Made by a program: the position numbers and the translations under genes
In this document: positions 33,612 to 41,116 of the stretch, one piece after another
Numbering within the stretch: position 1 is the first letter of the stretch
Layout: each line of letters opens with the position of its first letter
Notes under the pieces: model-generated
What the model saw: only the letters and a program-made list of their open reading frames with translations
Database searches by the model: none
Told to the model about the DNA's origin: nothing
From: Gp6-AA40 sp035492455
Lineage (GTDB): Bacteria; Acidobacteriota; Vicinamibacteria; Vicinamibacterales; UBA2999
Direction of reading: 5' to 3'
Assembly (NCBI GenBank): GCA_035492455.1
Contig: DATJJE010000055.1
Coordinates: 41,090-105,089, forward strand
DNA length: 64,000 bases

Positions 33612-35576
33612 GTGGCAATTGATCGCGAAGCGACACTAAAGCAGGCGGACAAGCTGGTCCGCCAGGGAAAGCTCGACGGAGCGATTGCGGAGTACGTGCG
33701 TCTCATCGACGAGTATCCGACTGATTGGAACGCCATCAACGCCCTCGGCGACCTGTACCTCAAAGCCGGCAACAGCGATAAAGCGCTCGAGCAGTACATT
33801 CGCATCGCCGACCATCAGTTCTCCGAAGGCTTTTTTCCGAAGGCTGCCGCGCTCTACAAGAAAGCGCTGAAGCTGCAGGCCGGTCACGAGCACATCCTCC
33901 TGCAGTTGGCCAGCGTCGGCGAGCGCCAGGGGAAATTCGTCGATGCCAAGCAGTATCTGAAGCAGGTTGCGAAACAGCGAGAGGACCGCGGCGAGCCGCG
34001 CGCGGCCGCTGAATGCATCCTGCGTCTCGGCTCGATGCCGGAAGCGGACGTCGAGTCGAGGATTGCCGGGGCGCACGCGGCACAGCAGATCGGCGACGGA
34101 TTTCGCGCAGTCGAACTGCTGAAGCAGGCCGCGCAGACGCTCGAGAAAGAAAAGAAGCGCCACGAGGCGCTGCAACTGCTCGCCGAAGCAGCGGACATCG
34201 ATCCCTTCGACGCTGAGCTGCGCATCCGACTCGCGCGCGAATTCCTGAGTGCCGGTCACCTGAAGCAGGCGCGCGTCTATCTAAACTTCGAGACGGCAGG
34301 CGACGATGTAGAGCTGCTGATGGCGCTGGCGATGCTGGAGTTCGCCGATGGACGTGAGGAGGACGCTCGCGTCGCCGTCGGGCGCGTGCTCGCGCTGGCG
34401 CCCGACCGCGAGCCGGACATTGTCAAGCTGGCGGATGATTTGCTGGCAAAGGCGCGCATCGAGTCCGCGTATGCGTGCGTGGACGCAATCACGGACGCGG
34501 CGTTGCTGCAGGGGGACGCAGCCGCGGCAGCGGCGGCGCTCCAGAAGTTTGTGACGGCGAGCCCTTATCAACCCGCGGTCGCAAAGCTGGCCCACATTGC
34601 GGAGGATCTCGTTCGCAACGATCCAGCCAGCGACGCGCACGCCGATCTGTTGCGCCAGGCATTCACCCTCAGTGGAATCCCGGATGCGGATGCGGCGGTG
34701 ACGCGCGTCCGTGCCGGCCAATCCGCGATTGAGTCGGCACACGCACCGAGCATAGAGGCTCCCTCGAGCGACGATCTCAGCCCTGCGGCCACGGAGGCGC
34801 ATGTCGACACACCCGAGGAGTTACCCGAGGTTGACGTTTTCGTCTATCCGGAGAACGAGACGCCGCGCGCGCCGCAGATCGACATCGAGGACATTCCGAT
34901 GATGCCGCCGTCGACGAGCATGGAAGTGCCGGATCCGCCGCTGGCGGACGAGGTCGGGACCGTGATGCTGGAGATGGCGGAGATCGATCTGAGCACCGCG
35001 CTCACCGCACTGATGTCGTCAGCTCCCGCGCCGCCGTTATCGGCGCCCGCCACGACTGCGCCTGTGGAGGCGCCGCCGGCCGCTCCGCTGATCACCGAAC
35101 CGCCAGCGGTGATCGACGAACCCACGCCCGACATCGAGGATGTATTCGCGCAGATGCGCGCGAAGACGGCACGCGAGCAGCAGGCCTCGGCGGCGCTGAA
35201 ACACTACGAAGAGGGCCTGCAGTTTGTCGAGCAGGGGCTGGATAAAGAAGCGATCACGGCGCTCGAGGCAGCGGCGCGCGTGCCGATGCTGCGCTTCAAA
35301 GCGGCGGCGCGGCTTGGACGATTGCTGATCGATCGCGGCGACCTGAACGAAGGTGTGGAGTGGCTTGAGCGCGCCGCCGAAGCGCCGGCACCATCTCCCG
35401 AAGAAGGCTACGACCTGCTCTACGAGCTCGCAGGCGCGCTCGAGGCGCAGGGTGAATCGGCCCGGGCCCTGGCGATTCTCATCGAGCTGGAGGCCGAGGC
35501 TAACGGTTATCGCGATGTGAGCACGCGCATCATGTACCTGTCACGAGTCCAGCAGACGGAGAGCCGCCGATCGTGA
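33612..35576 (+). CDS. Large tetratricopeptide-repeat protein
   Basis: 654 residues from a GTG. TPR units follow one another from residue ~10 to ~330 ('ADKLVRQGKLDGAIAEYVRL', 'ALGDLYLKAGNSDKALEQYI', 'PKAAALYKKALKLQAGHEHI', 'LQLLAEAADIDPFDAELRIR'). An acidic/Pro-rich linker follows (about 370-510), then another TPR block to the end ('LKHYEEGLQFVEQGLDKEAI', 'LLIDRGDLNEGVEWLERAAE'). There is no signal peptide, so it is probably cytoplasmic. It acts as a protein-binding scaffold; partners and role are unknown. The stop overlaps the GTG of the next small gene. Confidence 0.8.
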   Translation: MAIDREATLKQADKLVRQGKLDGAIAEYVRLIDEYPTDWNAINALGDLYLKAGNSDKALEQYIRIADHQFSEGFFPKAAALYKKALKLQAGHEHILLQLASVGERQGKFVDAKQYLKQVAKQREDRGEPRAAAECILRLGSMPEADVESRIAGAHAAQQIGDGFRAVELLKQAAQTLEKEKKRHEALQLLAEAADIDPFDAELRIRLAREFLSAGHLKQARVYLNFETAGDDVELLMALAMLEFADGREEDARVAVGRVLALAPDREPDIVKLADDLLAKARIESAYACVDAITDAALLQGDAAAAAAALQKFVTASPYQPAVAKLAHIAEDLVRNDPASDAHADLLRQAFTLSGIPDADAAVTRVRAGQSAIESAHAPSIEAPSSDDLSPAATEAHVDTPEELPEVDVFVYPENETPRAPQIDIEDIPMMPPSTSMEVPDPPLADEVGTVMLEMAEIDLSTALTALMSSAPAPPLSAPATTAPVEAPPAAPLITEPPAVIDEPTPDIEDVFAQMRAKTAREQQASAALKHYEEGLQFVEQGLDKEAITALEAAARVPMLRFKAAARLGRLLIDRGDLNEGVEWLERAAEAPAPSPEEGYDLLYELAGALEAQGESARALAILIELEAEANGYRDVSTRIMYLSRVQQTESRRS

Positions 35577-35836
35577 AACGGCTCCTCGTTGTCGCGTTCT
35601 TCTTCGAGTTCGGGTTCGCGCTGTTGATCGTACCGTGGTCCGCGTTCTGGGATCGCAACTACTTCGCCGAGCTGGTGCCCGCAATTCATGCGTTCATCAC
35701 GAACAACTTCGTCCGCGGCGCCGTGTCGGGCCTGGGTGTGATCAACCTGCTGTCGGGAATCAGCGAGCTCGTGGCCATTCTTCTGGCGCGCAAAACGGAT
35801 ACAGAACCCGCACCGCTGCCGGGCCTCCGCGGCTAA
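35573..35836 (+). CDS. Small two-helix membrane protein, unknown
   Basis: 87 residues from a GTG overlapping the TPR stop (GTGA). Two hydrophobic helices, about 3-25 ('LLVVAFFFEFGFALLIVPW') and about 50-70 ('GAVSGLGVINLLSGISELVA'), have a short polar loop between them. The family is not recognised. Its coupling to the TPR gene suggests a shared membrane role. Confidence 0.6.
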   Translation: MKRLLVVAFFFEFGFALLIVPWSAFWDRNYFAELVPAIHAFITNNFVRGAVSGLGVINLLSGISELVAILLARKTDTEPAPLPGLRG

Positions 35837-35844
35837 TCGCTCGC

Positions 35845-36444
35845 TTGGATCCTGTCATTTGTCTGATCACCGATCGCCGGCGGTTCGGCGCCGGCGGCAT
35901 CGATGCGCTCGTGTCGCGCATTGCGCTCGCGGCGCGCGAAGGCGTTCATCTCGTTCAGGTGCGCGAACGCGACCTCGGTGGCGCACTGCTGTCGCAACTG
36001 GTGTCGGCGTGTGTCGAGGCCGTGCGCGGCACCCGCACACGCATTGTCGTCAACGACAGACTCGACGTGGCTCTTGCAGCGGGGGCGCACGGCGTGCACC
36101 TGCGAGGGGACTCGTTCAGCGCGGCACGCGCCCGAGCGCTTGCGCCCACGTCGTTTCTGATCGGTCGATCCGTTCACTCTGTAAGCGAGGCGGTTGCCGC
36201 CGCAGACGAGGGCGGCCTCGATTACCTGATCTTCGGCACCGTGTACGAGACCGCCTCGAAACCGGGTCGGGCTCCGTCCGGCGTCGTCGGCCTTTCGACG
36301 GTCGCGCGGGTCACACGTCTTCCGGTGCTCGCCGTCGGTGGCATCACCCCGGAGAGGCTAGATGAGGTAATGAGCGCAGGCGCGTGTGGTGTCGCAGCAA
36401 TCGGTATGTTCAATCCCCCGGCTGCCGGATTCGCGAATTCGTAA
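35845..36444 (+). CDS. thiE: Thiamine-phosphate synthase / TenI-like protein
   Basis: 199 residues from a TTG at 35845, the only suitable start close to the conserved 'ICLITDRRRFGAGGIDALVS'. Motifs of the ThiE TIM barrel: 'GVHLVQVRERDLGGALL', 'RIVVNDRLDVALAAGAHGVH', 'IGRSVHSVSEA', 'LIFGTVYETASKPG' and 'VLAVGGITPERLDEVMSAGA'. Known role: joins the pyrimidine and thiazole phosphates of thiamine, although TenI relatives instead isomerise the thiazole part. I cannot separate the two securely. No other thi gene is adjacent. Confidence 0.8.
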   Translation: MDPVICLITDRRRFGAGGIDALVSRIALAAREGVHLVQVRERDLGGALLSQLVSACVEAVRGTRTRIVVNDRLDVALAAGAHGVHLRGDSFSAARARALAPTSFLIGRSVHSVSEAVAAADEGGLDYLIFGTVYETASKPGRAPSGVVGLSTVARVTRLPVLAVGGITPERLDEVMSAGACGVAAIGMFNPPAAGFANS

Positions 36445-36467
36445 ATTGATCTAAGATCGCGCGTTCT

Positions 36468-36863
36468 ATGGCAATGACAAGGGGCTCGGAGGCTGATTTC
36501 GGCGCGCGGATGCGCGATGCGCGCGAACGGCGGGGAGTATCGCTTCGCCAGATTGCCGAGACGACCAAACACTCGGTGAGCGCGCTCGACGCACTCGAGC
36601 GCAACGACATTTCGCGGCTGCCCGGCGGCATCTTTTCCCGCGCGTTCGTCCGCTCCTACGCCGCGGAAATCGGCGTCGATCCGGAGCAGGCAGTGCGGGA
36701 CTTTATCTCGCAGTTCCCGCACGACTCGGTCGTCGCCGGCAGCCCTCACGCGCTGATCGACGACGGACCGCTTGAACGGCGACGGCTCGACGCGCGAGCG
36801 ACGATGGTCGTCGCGTCGCTCGTGCTCGCCGTCGTGGCAATCATCTTCTGGACGCTGAAATAG
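36468..36863 (+). CDS. RodZ-like helix-turn-helix membrane protein, short form
   Basis: 131 residues. HTH_25-type domain at about 10-75: 'FGARMRDARERRGVSLRQIA', 'TKHSVSALDALERNDISRLP' and 'GGIFSRAFVRSYAAEIGV', the signature of RodZ N-termini. Then a short linker and one membrane helix ('MVVASLVLAVVAIIFWTLK') at the very end. Full RodZ has a periplasmic domain beyond the helix; here it is missing. It could tether DNA or MreB to the membrane. Role inferred only. Confidence 0.75.
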   Translation: MAMTRGSEADFGARMRDARERRGVSLRQIAETTKHSVSALDALERNDISRLPGGIFSRAFVRSYAAEIGVDPEQAVRDFISQFPHDSVVAGSPHALIDDGPLERRRLDARATMVVASLVLAVVAIIFWTLK

Positions 36864-36867
36864 GTAC

Positions 36868-37659
36868 GTGCCGGATCCCGGTCTCCGAACTCCACTACTG
36901 GACTTCTTCCGGCGCGGTGATGTGGCGCGCGACATACGGCTGCAGGCGGCGCAGGGAGGCATGGCGCCGCGCGCGCACGAGCAGATCGCGCTGCTGATGC
37001 TGCTCGTCGACGACGCGGACCCGGAGATTCGGGCGTCGGCCGACGAAACGCTGAAGATCATTCCACGGTCATCGCTAGAGGCGTTTCTCGCGCGATCCGA
37101 CGCCACGCCGGAGATGCGCGAGTTCTTCGCCGATCGCGGCGTCATGCCCGGCGTCACGCCGGCGCAGCATGCCGACGAGCCGCTGCTCGATGTCCACGGC
37201 GAACTGCCGCAGGACCTTGTCGGGGAAGAGGTCCCCGGCGGCGACGAGCCGCGCGATTCCACCGTGCAGAAGATTGCCGCGTTGAACATTGCCGGACGGA
37301 TGTCACTGGCGATGAAGGGGACGCGCGAGGAAAGGGCCGTGCTCGTGCGCGACCCCAACAGGATCGTGGCGGCCGCGGTGTTGAGCAGCCCCAAGCTGAA
37401 TGAAGCCGAAATTGAAGCGATCGCAAAGATGGCGAACGTGTCCGAAGACGTGCTGCGGACGATCGGCACGTCGCGCGCGTGGACGAAGAGTTACTCCGTC
37501 GTCCACGCGCTGGTGAGAAATCCGAAGACGCCGCTGGCGATGTCGATGAACTTCCTGCAGCGGATCAACGATCGCGACTTGCGCGGCCTGTCCACGAACC
37601 GCAATATCCCGGAGGTATTGCGCCTCGCCGCGCGCAAGAAGGTCGTCATCGATAAGTAA
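36868..37659 (+). CDS. HEAT-like repeat protein, uncharacterised
   Basis: 263 residues from a GTG four bases after the preceding stop. Helical segments such as 'ARDIRLQAAQGGMAPRAHEQ', 'VDDADPEIRASADETLKIIP' and 'TREERAVLVRDPNRIVAAAV', followed by 'LSSPKLNEAEIEAIAKMANV', look like a degenerate HEAT-type solenoid. No catalytic motif or signal peptide. The first residues (MPDPGLRTP) come from words resembling the GGATCC heptamer found elsewhere in the window. Function unknown. Ends 24 bases from the convergent amidohydrolase. Confidence 0.65.
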   Translation: MPDPGLRTPLLDFFRRGDVARDIRLQAAQGGMAPRAHEQIALLMLLVDDADPEIRASADETLKIIPRSSLEAFLARSDATPEMREFFADRGVMPGVTPAQHADEPLLDVHGELPQDLVGEEVPGGDEPRDSTVQKIAALNIAGRMSLAMKGTREERAVLVRDPNRIVAAAVLSSPKLNEAEIEAIAKMANVSEDVLRTIGTSRAWTKSYSVVHALVRNPKTPLAMSMNFLQRINDRDLRGLSTNRNIPEVLRLAARKKVVIDK

Positions 37660-37683
37660 GGCGCGTCGGAGACGGCCGCTCCG

Positions 37684-38943
37684 CTACCGAGTTTGATTCG
37701 AGCTTGGCTTTGGCGCGAGCTCGTTCTTGATGACCTGCCCGCCCTTCATCACAAACTTCACGTTCTGAATCTCGGTGATGTCCTGCAGCGGATCGCCGTC
37801 GGTCGCGATGATGTCCGCCAACTTGCCTTTCTCGACGGAGCCAAGGTCGTTGTCCTTGTGCAGGATGGCAGCATTCACGCTCGTGGCCATCCTCAACACG
37901 TAGGCCGGCGTCGCGCCCCACTCGGTCAGTACCACCAGGTGTTCGCCCTGCACGCCGTGCGAGCACTGGCACGCCGTGTCGAAGATGCGTCCCGCGCCAT
38001 TGGTGACGGGCGTGGCGCCGCTGCCGAAGCCGAGCGTGACTCCGGCTTTCATCATCTTCACCCAGGTCTTCTGCATCTCGCGGAATTTGCTGAACGGCGC
38101 CCACTTCAGCAGGTCGGCCGGCTCGTCCTGCCGCAGGTCGAGGATCGTCGAGGTGACGGGTAGATGTTTCGCCACCAGTGTCTTGATATCGTCGTCATCG
38201 GCCGCCGTGGCGTGCTGGATGTCATCGACGCCGGCTTCGATCGCGTACTTGAGGCCCGGACCGCCGTACGAATGCGTCGCGATGAACATGCCGTTCTTGT
38301 GTGCTTCCTCGACCGCCGCCTTCAATTCCTCGAGCGAGACAACGTTCGTGTTCGACATCTTGCCCTGCTTGTCCCAGCTATAGGTCGTGTTCGGGACAAT
38401 CTTGGCATGCATCGCGCCGTGCGCATGCAGCTCGTCGAGCGCCCTGCGGAACTGATCGGGACCTTTGGCGGCAAGCTCCTGACCGACGATGGGTCCGGCG
38501 GTGATCAGACGCGGGCCGACGGCTTTGCCACTGTCGATCTGTTTCTGCAGATCGACATCTGTATATGCGCCTCCGTGCGAGCCTTGCGGCACGAGCGTCG
38601 TAAATCCGGCGTTGAGGCTGTCGTGCGTTGCCTTTTTTGCTTCCGCCATCTGGTCGCCCTTGCCATCGGTGAGATGCACGTGGCCATCGATCAGTCCCGG
38701 CAGGACCGTTGCGAAGCTCAGGTCGATGACGCGAGCACCAGCGGGGATCTTCACCGTGGACGCTGGACCCACGTCGGCAATGCGATCGCCGGATACGACA
38801 ATCACCCGATTCTGCAAATCGGCGCCGGACTTCGGGTCGAACAAGCGGCCGGCGCGAATGGCGACCGTCTGAGCGTGTGCGCTCTGCGCGAACGCGGCGC
38901 CGAGAACAACCAGAAACAACAACCGAATGGATTTAGGATGCAT
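37684..38943 (-). CDS. Secreted amidohydrolase-family protein
   Basis: 419 residues with signal peptide 'LLFLVVLGAAFAQSAHAQ'. An imidazolonepropionase-like amidohydrolase: 'PGLIDGHVHLTDG' (His88, His90), 'MHAKIV' (Lys181), 'ATHSYGG' (His224) and 'DDIQHAT' (His244). The position where the family usually has the catalytic Asp (GTDA) reads GSGA (residues 307-310), so that Asp is absent. 'GKLADIIATDGDPLQDI' near the end is the typical beta-sandwich return. Members are usually secreted dipeptidases or lactonase-like enzymes. Substrate unknown. Confidence 0.85.
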   Translation of the reverse strand: MHPKSIRLLFLVVLGAAFAQSAHAQTVAIRAGRLFDPKSGADLQNRVIVVSGDRIADVGPASTVKIPAGARVIDLSFATVLPGLIDGHVHLTDGKGDQMAEAKKATHDSLNAGFTTLVPQGSHGGAYTDVDLQKQIDSGKAVGPRLITAGPIVGQELAAKGPDQFRRALDELHAHGAMHAKIVPNTTYSWDKQGKMSNTNVVSLEELKAAVEEAHKNGMFIATHSYGGPGLKYAIEAGVDDIQHATAADDDDIKTLVAKHLPVTSTILDLRQDEPADLLKWAPFSKFREMQKTWVKMMKAGVTLGFGSGATPVTNGAGRIFDTACQCSHGVQGEHLVVLTEWGATPAYVLRMATSVNAAILHKDNDLGSVEKGKLADIIATDGDPLQDITEIQNVKFVMKGGQVIKNELAPKPSSNQTR

Positions 38944-38945
38944 GG

Positions 38946-38968
38946 ATAAGACTCCTCGCGAGTCTTAT
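38946..38968. promoter_or_regulatory. Palindrome between divergent amidohydrolase and EF-P-family genes
   Basis: ATAAGACTC, five bases, GAGTCTTAT: perfect nine-base arms. It starts three bases before the amidohydrolase ATG and ends 17 bases before the other ATG. It could be an operator shared by both genes or a leader hairpin. Confidence 0.55.
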
Positions 38969-38985
38969 ACACTCACAGGAACTAC

Positions 38986-39561
38986 ATGGCCAGCCAGATT
39001 GAAGCAATAGAGATCAAACGGAAGATGTTTTTCGAGCACGAAGGCACGCCGTATCACTGCATCGACGTCGAAGTGTCGAAACCGACCGCGCGCGGCGGAC
39101 AGACGCTAGTACGCATCAAGATGCGCAATCTTCTGACGCGCGCGGTGTTCGACAAAACGTTCAAGGCGGGCGACAAGTTCAAGGAGCCAGATCTCAGCGT
39201 CGAGACGGCATCGTATCTGTATTCAGATGCGTCGGGCTTCAACTTCATGAATCAGGAGACGTTCGAGACCATTACGCTCAGCACGGACATCGTCGGGGAG
39301 GCGGCAAAGCTGCTGGCGGACAACGTGGTCGTCGATATCCAGCGGTTCAACGGCCGTCCAATCGGACTGGACCTGCCACCGCACGTCGAGCTGGCAGTGA
39401 CCTACACCGAGCCGGGCGTCCGCGGCGATACGGCAAGCGGCGGCGTTACCAAGCTGGCGACGCTCGAGACCGGACTGGAAATTCGTGTCCCGCTGTTCAT
39501 CAAGGAAGGGGAGCGCGTCAAGGTGCACACCGAGACGCGTGAGTTCGCCGGGCGCGCTTAG
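38986..39561 (+). CDS. Elongation factor P family protein (EfpL/YeiP-like loop)
   Basis: 191 residues, the standard three-domain EF-P length. 'IKRKMFFEHEGTPYHCIDVE', 'TLVRIKMRNLLTRAVFDKTF' and the C-terminal signature 'LAVTYTEPGVRGDTASGG' with 'LETGLEIRVP' are present. The loop that carries the modified residue in EF-P reads 'SKPTARGGQ' (residues 31-39, tip Arg36) instead of the common KPGKGG. It resembles the PTARG loop of E. coli YeiP/EfpL. EF-P proteins relieve ribosomes stalled at polyproline. It could be the only EF-P or a second, specialised copy. Stop overlaps the convergent malonyl-CoA decarboxylase. Confidence 0.85.
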   Translation: MASQIEAIEIKRKMFFEHEGTPYHCIDVEVSKPTARGGQTLVRIKMRNLLTRAVFDKTFKAGDKFKEPDLSVETASYLYSDASGFNFMNQETFETITLSTDIVGEAAKLLADNVVVDIQRFNGRPIGLDLPPHVELAVTYTEPGVRGDTASGGVTKLATLETGLEIRVPLFIKEGERVKVHTETREFAGRA

Positions 39562-40856
39562 GCGGGGACCTTTACCTCGCGCGCGAGGCGCTCGAGTCCG
39601 AAGGACGCGACTACCTTGTAGTCCTTGGCGTACGCTTCGTGGTTCTGCTCCACGTCGGCCATCCGATATACGTAGTTCGCCGTGATACCAAGCGACGAGG
39701 AGATCCCATGCGCTGACACGTCGCCGCCCCAGTTCAGCCGGGCGAGGCGCGCGCCGTTGGCAAGATGGAACCGAGCCACTGGGTCGGCAGGCGCGTGACC
39801 TCGCTTTGCGCGCAGCAGGTAATACGCACACAGCCGCATCAGCTCGTCACGCTGGCTGTCACTTACCGACGTAAGCGACGCCGGCGTGTCGAGCGGCACG
39901 GCGGCTAGCGCCGGCGACATCAGCGCGCGATGCGCCATCAACCAGTCGCGGAAGCCGGGGATCGGCGACAGCGTGGCGAACTTGCGGATCTTGCGGAACT
40001 CGTGGCTGAGATCTTCGACCACCTGCTTGATCAGGAAATTGCCGAAGGAGACGCCGCGCAGCCCAAGCTGTGTGTTGGTGATCGAATAGAAGATGGCGCA
40101 GCGCGCTTCCGCCGGATCTTCGACGGGCGATTCCGGATTCAGCAGCGGGCGAACGTGGCCGAAGATGCCCTTCGTCAGCGCCGCCTCGATGAAGATGAGC
40201 GGCTCGTCGGGCAGGGCCGGGTGAAAGAACGCATAACAGCGCCGATCCTTTTCCAGCCGCCGCCGCAAGTCGTCCCAACCCTGAATCTGGTGCACTGCTT
40301 CGTATTCGATGAGCCGCTCGAGAACGAGGGCGGAAGTTCGCCAGTCGATGCGTTGCATGACGAGGAATCCGCGGTTGAACCACGAGCGAAACAGATGCAG
40401 CAGATCCGCCGCGACCACAGCCCGGTCGGGATGAATGTCGAGCGTGCGCAGCAGGTCGGCGCGCATCTGCACCAGCGTGTGCGTGCCGCCCGGGGCGGTA
40501 TTGAGACGGCGAAACAGCTCCTGGCGCTGGGATTCGGCTGCGACATGCAGGTCGTGCAGATGAGCGGGCGTGGGATGACTCCGGTAGGTGTCAATCGCTC
40601 GGGTGACGGCGCTCGCATCAGCAGCGTAGTGGCTGGCGAGCTGGCTGAAGAACGCCGCCCGACCGGCCTCGTTCAACTCTTGATAGGCCTCCATCGCCTC
40701 GGCAGCAATGCGTGCGCCTGAGACCTCCCCGCGCTCCGAAAGCAGCGCATCGCACAACGCGACAAGGGTGTCGGCGGCACGGTCGGCCGAGGCCGGCGGC
40801 GGTTGACGGACCGAATTCCAGACGCGCTGCAGAAACCGGCGGGGCTGCTCGTTCAT
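39558..40856 (-). CDS. Malonyl-CoA decarboxylase
   Basis: 432 residues, close to the family length. Hallmarks: 'FLVMQRIDWRTSALVLERLI', 'YEAVHQIQGWDDLRRRLEKD', 'RCYAFFHPALPDEPLIFIEA', 'AIFYSITNTQLGLRGVSFGN', 'FLIKQVVEDL' and 'FATLSPIPGFRDWLMAH' (active-site Ser), with 'DPVARFHLANGARL' (active-site His) and 'VEQNHEAYAKDYKVVASFGL' near the end. Known role: converts malonyl-CoA to acetyl-CoA, in malonate use or to keep malonyl-CoA low. It is coupled by ATGA to the small gene upstream. Confidence 0.92.
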   Translation of the reverse strand: MNEQPRRFLQRVWNSVRQPPPASADRAADTLVALCDALLSERGEVSGARIAAEAMEAYQELNEAGRAAFFSQLASHYAADASAVTRAIDTYRSHPTPAHLHDLHVAAESQRQELFRRLNTAPGGTHTLVQMRADLLRTLDIHPDRAVVAADLLHLFRSWFNRGFLVMQRIDWRTSALVLERLIEYEAVHQIQGWDDLRRRLEKDRRCYAFFHPALPDEPLIFIEAALTKGIFGHVRPLLNPESPVEDPAEARCAIFYSITNTQLGLRGVSFGNFLIKQVVEDLSHEFRKIRKFATLSPIPGFRDWLMAHRALMSPALAAVPLDTPASLTSVSDSQRDELMRLCAYYLLRAKRGHAPADPVARFHLANGARLARLNWGGDVSAHGISSSLGITANYVYRMADVEQNHEAYAKDYKVVASFGLERLAREVKVPA

Positions 40857-41116
40857 GTCTTCCGTTTCTTCTTTTCGGCGCGAGCCCAGTCGCTCCGCAT
40901 CTGGGCGAGTCCTTCCATGTAAACGGCCGCTTTATCGCGTTCATCCTCGCCCGGCATCGTTTTCAGCAGCTCGATGGCGTGTGCGATGTCGTGCTCGATG
41001 GTCCGTTTGGTCGTCTTGAAATAGATCTGCCGAATCTGCGCCAGCGCCGCCTTCGGGTCTTCAGGCCCCTGTTTTATGGATTTGAGCGCGACGAACCCCA
41101 GCGGCCGGTCCGTCAT
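40853..41116 (-). CDS. Small hypothetical protein upstream of malonyl-CoA decarboxylase
   Basis: 87 residues from ATG 41116; the longer ORF upstream is in the antiphase of polX. Helical and charged: 'AALAQIRQIYFKTTKRTIEH', 'DIAHAIELLKTMPGEDERDK', with a Lys-rich end. The family is not recognised. It sits between polX and malonyl-CoA decarboxylase, overlapping both by four bases, which argues that it is really translated. Confidence 0.6.
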   Translation of the reverse strand: MTDRPLGFVALKSIKQGPEDPKAALAQIRQIYFKTTKRTIEHDIAHAIELLKTMPGEDERDKAAVYMEGLAQMRSDWARAEKKKRKT

